In this document: positions 60,201 through 64,000 of the stretch, piece after piece
How the letters are laid out: every line of letters starts with the position of its first letter
Numbering within the stretch: position 1 is the first letter of the stretch
DNA from: Siphonodentalium dalli
Taxonomy: Eukaryota; Mollusca; Scaphopoda; Gadilida; Siphonodentaliidae
NCBI GenBank assembly: GCA_032622095.1
Contig: CP136068.1
Location: forward strand, 135,291,989-135,355,988
Length of the DNA stretch: 64,000 bases
Direction: 5' to 3'
Notes under the pieces: model-generated
Seen by the model: only the letters and a program-made list of their open reading frames with translations
What the model was told of the DNA's origin: nothing
The model's database searches: none
Translations under genes and position numbers: made by a program

Positions 60201-63200
60201 TTCTATTTGACACCAAACATTCCTTATCAGTGCTTATCCATTTTTCGTTAACAACAGTCACATAACAAATTTAAAACTACTATGCTGATCTCTGACGGAA
60301 ATAAGTTATCAAAACATATTATTTTGATATCCAACGTCGTATTTCGATGGGTATCACACTGTTGCTGTTGTCTCTCCGTCGTTATATTTGGATCGATGAT
60401 GCAAATGACGTCATCTACTGATCTGTTATGGTAGGGCACGTCACAGAGTGATAGCATCGTAGTGTTTCACATATAAGCCAGGGACGAGTCTAATGAATGT
60501 GTTCAATCCAAATTTGAATATTTCGAAATAGGTTCAATCTTATTATTTTTTGGCATAGATCATAAAGATAATAGTTTTATGGTGTAATTTTGATGAGGGA
60601 TCTTGAGCACTCACCAGGCCTGCAAATAACGTGTCTGTCATTTGCAGAATGAGATCCCCAGAGGGTGAATTTAGTGACGCTACCCCCGCATATCGGGCTA
60701 GCATCACTAAATTCACCCTCTGGGGACCTCATTCTGCTTAGGCCCTCAACAGCTATGGCAGACCTAGGATCAGATTGAAGTTCCCCAGTAGAAGTTGGCG
60801 ATGTTCACCCATTGGGAGCCTCTATTATGGATTTTATCTTCTGCAAATTAGGGGATATAGAAACTTCCCAGATGGGAAAACGTAACTAAAAACAATGTTA
60901 ATTTGATACCATAGATACTTCCCAGAAGATGAGGCCTAAAGCAGAATGAGGTCCACAGAGGGTGAATTTAGTGATGCTACCCCGCTATGCGTGATAGCGT
61001 CACTAAATTCACCCTCTGGGGACCTCATTCTGCAAATGACAGACACGCTATTTGCAGGCCTGGCACTCATAATACAAGTTTTTCACACACTCATTAGTGT
61101 GAGGAGCTTACAGTTGCTAGGCATCTGCACAAATTGTTTAATCAGTTTTACAGATGCTCATATCCTATACTACACCCGAGAAGATACATTCTTTTCCCCT
61201 TTAATTCTGAAAAATATGACTAGTGTCACGCAAAATTAAACATAGTGTTCAGCACGGATAAATTTCCTACATCAATGCACAAATCAAAATTAAAGTACAT
61301 AATTATTTGACAACAAAAAAGTTGTTTGAAAATAGGTCATTTAACACTGAAAGTATGTGTGGATATCAAAATTAGGGTAAACAAAGAAAGTTTTAAAGCA
61401 GCAAGTGATTCATTCAGTTACTGATTGGTAGAAAATATCTGCTAATAATTGTTTTATTGACAACTGCGGAAAGGTCCATTGCTGACATGTAGCTTACCTT
61501 GAAGGCAAAGAAATGTCTTGTGAAATCCTCTCCGAACACAAATTTCGCACCAACATCAGTGTAACCCAGAAAAGTGCTCATATTGTCACCAAGGAAACGG
61601 AAGAATTCATATCCAACATTGGTCTTCAGAATAAGTGCAGCTAAAGTAAACTGCATGACGACTCCTCCAAGAACTGGTCGAAGTTTAACCTGTTGAAATA
61701 TTAAGAAATTCCAGTATGTACTTTAATGCCCTAATTAATAGACTCCTTAACCACAGCAGAATTATGGGTAACTTTTCACGATTTAGTCGCAGAGCTTTCT
61801 GATGAATGGCAACAAGCCATATTTCCGACTAAATCCTGAAAAGTTACCCACAATTTAGCTGTGGTTAAGGAGTCGATTAATTAGGGCATTACAGTACTTT
61901 TTTTCCAATAATTGACAAGGCTTGGGACATAATAGCATTCTGGGAAATCTTCATATATCACATTAGTTTGCAACAATCGTACATACACAAACGAAACCTA
62001 AAGTGGAGAATATGCTTATGAATTAACCCTTTCTACTCTAAATGGATTCTCCCACTCAGTTATAAAAGTATACACTGGAATGGTCAATTATTCATTTGGA
62101 GGGATGTTAAAGGTACTCAATCCAATCAGACGGTCCCCATACCATCAAGATACAACAACAACATATTTCTTCAAAATAGGCTTTAGTTATTAGAATCGAT
62201 TTACTGCAACAAAATAATGCTAACCACTGTCGACTATGGTATTAAATTTCCCAAAACTTGTTATTTCTCAACATTTTGTTCAACAAAATATGGCCGTATT
62301 ACCACTTGATTTTAGAGTTATCCAACTTCATCCGCGATTTTGTCCAAGACCCTCCATTTGACCATGTGTTTCTGAGTCACATATTATTACACATCTCGAG
62401 AAATAACTTCAAAAATCGATATCTGTTCACTCTGAGCTTGCATGGGTGGGTTCCTCGACTCGAATCAAATATTTGTTACCCCCGAAGCCAAAGAAATAGT
62501 AATTTAGGAGTGTCTAATCGGATTGAGTACCATTAAGGATATATTAGCAGATGACAGCCGGACAAAATGATAATACAAAAGCAGAAGAATTCATTATTAA
62601 TCTATGGGAAATGTTTAGATAATAAGTTCAACAAATGACCTATGGTCATTTGTTGAACTTATTATCTGAACATTTCCTAAGGGATAACTGCTTGTCAATG
62701 ATGCTTTAGTATAACAACTAAAGGATACAGAAATAGAGTGACGACCCATTATACACACCTGAGACCTGCGTGCAGAGAATATGAAGCAGACGAGTAAGAA
62801 GAACAGGATGCCACATATGGAGATGAGGTTTCTCGGCTTTCGATATCCGGAATATACCACGATGGATGTGATCAACAAAATTGCAAAGGCGACCTGAATT
62901 CTGCAAAGAGGTATTTAATTTTAATGTTGTATCTCCTTAGCCAATCAAGATGTTTTCAGAGTTTGAACTATTTGGATACAGAAGTAAGTCAATTTAATGC
63001 CGCAAGCCCACAATTAACAAATATCCTGGACATATTAAGTACATTAAGTGTACTACAATAATAATTACATCATATTAATACTAGCTGAAACAGGCTCCCT
63101 TTGGGAGCCTTTATTCAGCATCAGTGAGGCCTGCGGCTGCGGCCCCTTTGTGCGTTAGGTGATGTGATAACATGATAACATGATAACCAGATCCTACTCT

Positions 63201-63806
63201 TTTATATATATTGATAATATTATTATGCTACTTCAATAAATCATCGGGCAAATAGGTTCATATTGGACCTAAATATTGACGTTGGTTCATATTTGACTTA
63301 TTTGGTTCTGATATAAGCATATAGTGGACTTATATCCGTTATTCTGTTGGATGGCGCGGGCCACAGTGAAAACACATTTATAAAGAGTTTACATCTGGTG
63401 CCGATATAGGCCCATAGTGAGCGATTTGTTTTTTTTATTTTATTTATTTACTTGTTGCCATTCATCGATGAATGGCAACAAGCCATATTTCCGACTAAAT
63501 GCTGAAAAATTACCCATAATTTTGCTGGAGTCGATGATTATTTAGGGCATTACTGTATGCAATTTTAATTTCTTACCCATTAATGAACTTCCGGTTGTTA
63601 TCTATAGTTCTCTGCAAAGGTTTGGAAATATTTTTCTTAATTTCTTGCTCAAACCTCGTTCTGATGTATCCCACAACAACGATGAAGAGACCGATGGCAG
63701 TGAGGACGAGTAGTGGCATGATATCATGGCAGTTCTTGTCGACTCGGAGGTAGATGGCAGCAATCACATACCCAAGATATGCTAGGCTGAACAGGATGAT
63801 AAACAA
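43209..63806 (-). CDS. SLC28: Concentrative nucleoside transporter, SLC28 family (10 exons, 5' end outside window)
   Basis: Ten - strand exons with GT-AG borders join in phase into 585 codons plus stop: 63806-63577, 62900-62759, 61689-61498, 60148-59987, 58986-58861, 56671-56544, 55563-55395, 47494-47315, 44985-44805, 43456-43209. SLC28 (CNT) proteins are plasma-membrane trimers that import nucleosides with Na+ (and H+ in CNT3). The order is N-terminal membrane helices, GVVMQF/NVGYEFF, FFAFKVLSVIIFFSSMVSIL, GTTSAES, then AGNIFIGQTEAPIMIRPF (hairpin HP1), ISYGIPPQHLL, ISKLLYPETEES, NLIAFLALLAFINAAVGWFG, GVEWADC, INEFIAYMDL and YALCGFSNLSSIGIQLGGLG. The Gln-Thr-Glu of HP1, the Glu of NEF and the Asn and Ser of FSNLSS are the nucleoside-contacting positions known from the bacterial CNT structure, and all are present. 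About 100 N-terminal residues are missing beyond 64000. Which vertebrate paralogue it matches best cannot be decided by eye. Confidence 0.95.
43457..44804 (-). other. SLC28 intron
   Basis: Contains a fragment with TCATTGATGAGTAGTTCCT (about 43640-43830, shared with 513-555 and 62633-62700), a block around AATGGATGGGAGAATCCATT shared with 59925-59945, and the mariner-like MITE at 44520-44708. Confidence 0.6.
44520..44708. mobile_element. TA-flanked (mariner-like) palindromic MITE
   Basis: TA-CAGTAATCGACTCC on the left and GGCATTACTG-TA on the right. One arm lacks the GCCCTAAATA segment. Confidence 0.8.
44805..44985 (-). CDS. SLC28: SLC28 exon
   Basis: VRSEIIATYALCGFSNLSS to CLMTASMAG. The acceptor is TTTAACAG and the donor GTAAGA. 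It carries the conserved Asn and Ser of the second substrate half-site and the last transmembrane helix. Confidence 0.93.
45044..45296. repeat. 'GAGGTCCCCAGAGGG' double-hairpin element
   Basis: Two adjacent hairpins in mirror order, from AAGCCTTGAAATAGTGTG to CACTATTTCAAGGCTT. A compact, nearly perfect copy in an SLC28 intron. Confidence 0.85.
45310..45680 (-). repeat. Inverted-repeat segment enclosing a 109-codon frame
   Basis: TATACAGCATATTCCATATT near 45313 pairs with AATATGGAATATATTGTGTA near 45646, giving termini of about 45 bp around some 270 bp. The enclosed - strand frame (LEEEPNIYIPREYVTD and onward) matches no family I know. It may be a MITE with a chance frame. Confidence 0.45.
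46190..46535. mobile_element. Family Y palindromic element
   Basis: Left arm GATATTGCTGTTAAAATATTC with CCATAAACAGAAAGAA; right arm TTCTTTCTGTTTGTGG with GGCCATCCGTGCCTTTAA. The arms are inverted copies of each other. Confidence 0.65.
46611..46825. mobile_element. TA-flanked (mariner-like) palindromic MITE
   Basis: Complete 215-bp copy, TA-CAGTATTGCCCTAAATAA to GGCATTACTG-TA, centred on AAGCTCTCAGTGAGAACTTT. Confidence 0.85.
47315..47494 (-). CDS. SLC28: SLC28 exon
   Basis: 60 codons, YIAGRLFMPIAYLMGVEWAD to EDCRDGRTIS. It contains KTFINEFIAY, whose Glu contacts the nucleoside. The donor is GTGAGT and the acceptor TGTTTTCAG. Confidence 0.94.
48511..48813 (+). repeat. 21-bp palindrome array, 14 units
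   Basis: Units are TTACGGCGTTTAAACGCCCTA with the 14-bp perfect palindrome GGCGTTTAAACGCC (PmeI core) and 6-8 bp spacers. Fourteen copies, essentially identical. Confidence 0.97.
48836..48892 (+). repeat. 13-bp GAACCTTCGGACT repeat
   Basis: Four copies here and two in the opposite arm (52146-52172). The unit begins with the same GAACCT as the target duplication. Confidence 0.85.
49185..49320 (+). repeat. CGGAGAATCGGGCCTT tandem repeats
   Basis: Alternating units CGGAGAATCGGGC(C/T)TT and CGGAGTTATGGGCTTT; the mirror image lies at 51715-51850. The overlapping open frames here are shadows of the repeat. Confidence 0.85.
49641..50165. mobile_element. Palindromic MITE in the foldback spacer
   Basis: The outer arms start GTGTTTGATGCACCAACTAA and end with its complement. 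An inner pair (TCTCAATCCGATTAAGCACC and AATCGGATTGAGTACC) recurs at 59360-59700 and 62105-62540, so a smaller MITE sits inside a larger palindrome. Confidence 0.7.
50166..51402 (+). mobile_element. Second pearl-like element, inside the foldback
   Basis: Near the left end is the hairpin GCCGTCGGAGACGGC followed by TATCCCCCGCC. The core has four to five ~150-bp units (GTCCAATAACTCTG, CCGGCCGGACCTGG, GAAATGAGCCCTGTGACGTC). An ACGG/ACAG microsatellite (51321-51352) and GGCGGGGGATAATAAC complete it. This order is typical of bivalve pearl elements. Confidence 0.7.
50450..50686 (-). pseudogene. Non-LTR retrotransposon endonuclease fragment
   Basis: The - frame reads TGDFNFNI, then VVQPTHILEGTLDLLLSNIK and YTDHHVIWAVKK. 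These are the GDFN, T..xxTLDL and (S/T)DH motifs of the C-terminal part of APE-type endonucleases. Only about 78 codons remain, inserted between core units of the pearl-like element. Confidence 0.75.
52198..52627 (-). repeat. 21-bp palindrome array, about 20 units
   Basis: Inverted counterpart of 48511-48813. Unit 5 reads TTTACACG and unit 9 has GGACG in place of GGGCG; the others keep the palindrome. The copy number differs from the left arm. Confidence 0.97.
54237..54307 (+). repeat. (ACAG)n(ACGG)n microsatellite
   Basis: About 13 GACA units followed by five GACG units, at the position expected in pearl-type elements next to the terminal hairpin. Confidence 0.95.
54377..54470. repeat. Partial GAGGTCCCCAGAGGG hairpin
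   Basis: AATGAGGCCCCCAGAAGGCG and the complementary arm TTCACCCTCGGCTTAGG. Directly abuts the end of the pearl-like element. Confidence 0.65.
54600..54733 (+). repeat. ~36-bp minisatellite, four units
   Basis: Units of GTGTTCCAGTGAAATAGAAA then ACAAGATGTATTAAG. Confidence 0.85.
54920..55378. repeat. GAGGTCCCCAGAGGG element, long form
   Basis: About 459 bp with mirror-image hairpins at both ends (AAGGCTGATTATAGTGTG left, CACACTATAATCAGACTT right). The body contains CTGTATCCCCTAATTTGCAG and GGTGAACATCACCAACTTC. It ends 17 bp short of an SLC28 exon. Confidence 0.85.
55395..55563 (-). CDS. SLC28: SLC28 exon
   Basis: EEGSSIIEAAAAGASQAIKL to CHPELTSQ. One long hydrophobic helix pair, VANIAANLIAFLALLAFINA. 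Acceptor TGTTAACAG, donor GTGAGA. Confidence 0.94.
55868..56446. mobile_element. Family Y element with nested mariner-like MITE
   Basis: TTAAAGATACGGAAGGCC at the left and GCCATCCATGCCTTTAC at the right are imperfect inverted termini. The mariner-like MITE at 56181-56351 is inserted near its centre. Confidence 0.65.
56181..56351. mobile_element. TA-flanked (mariner-like) palindromic MITE, nested
   Basis: TA-CAGTAATGCCCTAAGTAA to GGCATTACTG-TA. The surrounding 13 bp ATACTATTAGTAT is present on both sides (56167-56179, 56353-56365), in a locally repetitive TACTATTAGTA tract. Confidence 0.8.
56544..56671 (-). CDS. SLC28: SLC28 exon
   Basis: IPPQHLLCASVMNACGGLAI to LDDIGNVNDKE. Leaves in phase 2 with donor GTAAGT. 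It contains SKLLYPETEES, a signature segment of CNT proteins. Confidence 0.94.
56877..57080. repeat. Diverged TTAA-type hairpin relative
   Basis: Starts TTAACACGTTCACTGCCA and holds a degenerate GGAGACTCGTATACATTAG half-palindrome followed by GCATTGGCACAGGGTC. Abuts the complete MITE at 57089. Confidence 0.55.
57089..57538. mobile_element. TTAA-flanked double-hairpin MITE, expanded spacer
   Basis: 450 bp with TTAA at both ends. The spacer between the two palindromes carries three copies of TTTTTTCTTACATT(C/T)TTTAAC instead of one, explaining the extra length. Confidence 0.9.
57608..58605. mobile_element. hAT-like element with perfect 8-bp target duplication
   Basis: The termini are CAGGGTCTGCGCTGG and the complement of CAGGGTTCGCACTGCC. 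The flank ATTGAGAT is identical on both sides (57600-57607 and 58606-58613). The interior repeats TTTGCCAAAT(G) and is interrupted by the element at 58104-58559. Non-autonomous. Confidence 0.85.
58104..58559. mobile_element. 456-bp TIR element, AAAT duplication, nested in hAT-like element
   Basis: Arms begin GTGACCCGCCATATCAAATC with the complement at the right. AAAT flanks both sides (58100-58103, 58560-58563). Inside each arm are the CCTGTGCCAATGCATTCTCT hairpins of the TTAA family. It sits within the hAT-like element at 57608-58605. Confidence 0.8.
58861..58986 (-). CDS. SLC28: SLC28 exon
   Basis: TEAPIMIRPFIHLMTKSELT to VLAAYISYG. The exon starts inside the QTE motif of hairpin HP1. Acceptor CTTTCAG, donor GTAAGT. 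Confidence 0.95.
58987..59986 (-). other. SLC28 intron with MITE fragments
   Basis: About 59350-59700 matches the TCAATCC..GAATCAA family seen at 49700-50120 and 62105-62540. A C-run lies at 59787-59802. The block with GGGAGAATCCATTCAGTATAG ends near 59950. No coding sequence. Confidence 0.6.
59987..60148 (-). CDS. SLC28: SLC28 exon
   Basis: VLSVIIFFSSMVSILYYLGA to AAGNIFIGQ, with GTTSAESLVAAGNIF, the cation-binding and HP1 entry segment. Acceptor CATTTCAG, donor GTTAGT. Confidence 0.95.
60616..61064. repeat. GAGGTCCCCAGAGGG element, long form
   Basis: Complete 449-bp copy with mirror hairpins, from CCTGCAAATAACGTGTCTGT to GACACGCTATTTGCAGG. It serves as a model for the family because both hairpins and the body are intact. 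Confidence 0.88.
61498..61689 (-). CDS. SLC28: SLC28 exon
   Basis: 64 codons, VKLRPVLGGVVMQFTLAALI to EDFTRHFFAFK, including FLGYTDVGAKFVFGEDF, the conserved segment before the core helices. Acceptor TTTCAACAG, donor GTAAGC. Confidence 0.95.
61721..61894. mobile_element. TA-flanked (mariner-like) palindromic MITE
   Basis: TA-CTTTAATGCCCTAATTAA to GGCATTACAG-TA, with one arm shortened around GATTTAGTCGCAGAGC. Confidence 0.75.
62025..62700. repeat. Adjacent MITE copies in SLC28 intron
   Basis: 62025-62105 matches 34464-34560 (CTCTAAATGGATTCTCCCAC). 62105-62540 is a TACTCAATCC..GGATTGAGTACC copy. 62590-62690 is a perfect small palindrome centred on AAATGACCTATGGTCATTTG. Confidence 0.65.
62759..62900 (-). 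CDS. SLC28: SLC28 exon
   Basis: IQVAFAILLITSIVVYSGYR to FSARRSQV, two membrane segments. The exon enters with one base completing Gly and leaves in phase 0. Acceptor CTCTTTGCAG, donor GTGTGT. Confidence 0.9.
63448..63555. repeat. Partial TA-flanked hairpin MITE
   Basis: Centre CATTCATCGATGAATGGC, right arm CATATTTCCGACTAAATGC and terminus GGCATTACTG-TA; the left arm is missing. It ends 22 bp from an SLC28 exon. Confidence 0.65.
63577..63806 (-). CDS. SLC28: SLC28 exon, first one in the window
   Basis: LFIILFSLAYLGYVIAAIYL to NNRKFING, with two N-terminal membrane helices (also VLTAIGLFIVVVGYI). The codon after the acceptor is TTG, so this is an internal exon and not the start; the initiator lies beyond 64000. 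Donor GTAAGA. Confidence 0.9.
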
Positions 63807-63864
63807 CTGAAAAATTCATGATAAATATTATTCACTTGAATTGGCTGGCATATTGGATAGTGGC

Positions 63865-64000
63865 AGTTCCTCTGTCATTTGCAGAATGATGTCCCCAGGG
63901 CCGGGGTGAATTTATTGATGCTACTCTGTACAGCCGGCTTGCATCACTAAATTCATCCTCTGGGGACCTCATTCTTCTGGGAAGTATCTATAGTCTCAAA
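63865..64000. repeat. GAGGTCCCCAGAGGG element cut by the window end
   Basis: TCATTTGCAGAATGATGTCC through TCATCCTCTGGGGACCTC, then the body word GGGAAGTATCTATAGTCTC. The first hairpin is present; the rest is outside the window. Confidence 0.75.

Overview
This is a eukaryotic nuclear window, most likely from a marine mollusc and probably a bivalve. The DNA is AT-rich, genes are split by GT-AG introns, the word ACATGTA is very frequent, and there are elements with the tandem-core plus ACAG/ACGG-microsatellite layout known from bivalve 'pearl' (Helentron-like) repeats. The species assignment is inference. No operons, ribosomal RNA genes or CRISPR arrays were seen.

Three host genes can be supported. 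On the + strand lie the last two coding exons of a LAGE3/Pcc1 homologue (27726-29704, KEOPS tRNA t6A complex). A complete single-exon POLR3F (RNA polymerase III subunit RPC6, 30397-31347, 316 codons) follows about 0.7 kb downstream. Both act in tRNA production. On the - strand, converging on them, is an SLC28 concentrative nucleoside transporter. Ten in-phase coding exons run from 63806 down to a stop at 43209 and encode 585 residues, from the N-terminal membrane region to an extracellular, sequon-rich tail. The first coding exon or exons lie beyond 64000.

The rest is mostly mobile DNA, much of it datable by nesting. 0-6 kb: short hairpin and TIR elements. 6.3-13.2 kb: a LINE fragment and a MULE-type element with tandem-repeat termini that swallowed a 2.4-kb pearl-like element, with the whole block flanked by two copies of a foldback element that each have their own 5-bp target duplication. 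13.8-24 kb: a tRNA-like SINE split by a TTAA element, a near-identical 3.14-kb tandem duplication, and a hAT-like element. 24.3-26.6 kb: an array of the dispersed 'CATGGCCGCC..CCATCTTGGATTT' repeat. 33-41 kb: several TTAA-flanked double-hairpin MITEs. 47.5-54.4 kb (one SLC28 intron): a second pearl-like element split by a 4.19-kb giant foldback, which contains another pearl-like element, which contains an endonuclease fragment.

The most notable structure is that giant foldback (48476-52661). Its 1.2-kb arms carry 14 and 20 copies of a 21-bp unit centred on a 14-bp perfect palindrome. Its 6-bp target duplication is confirmed by the empty site in the sister pearl copy at 10920-10925. Several other elements can likewise be assigned target duplications directly from the sequence (TTAA, TA, AAAT, 5, 8 and 9 bp).
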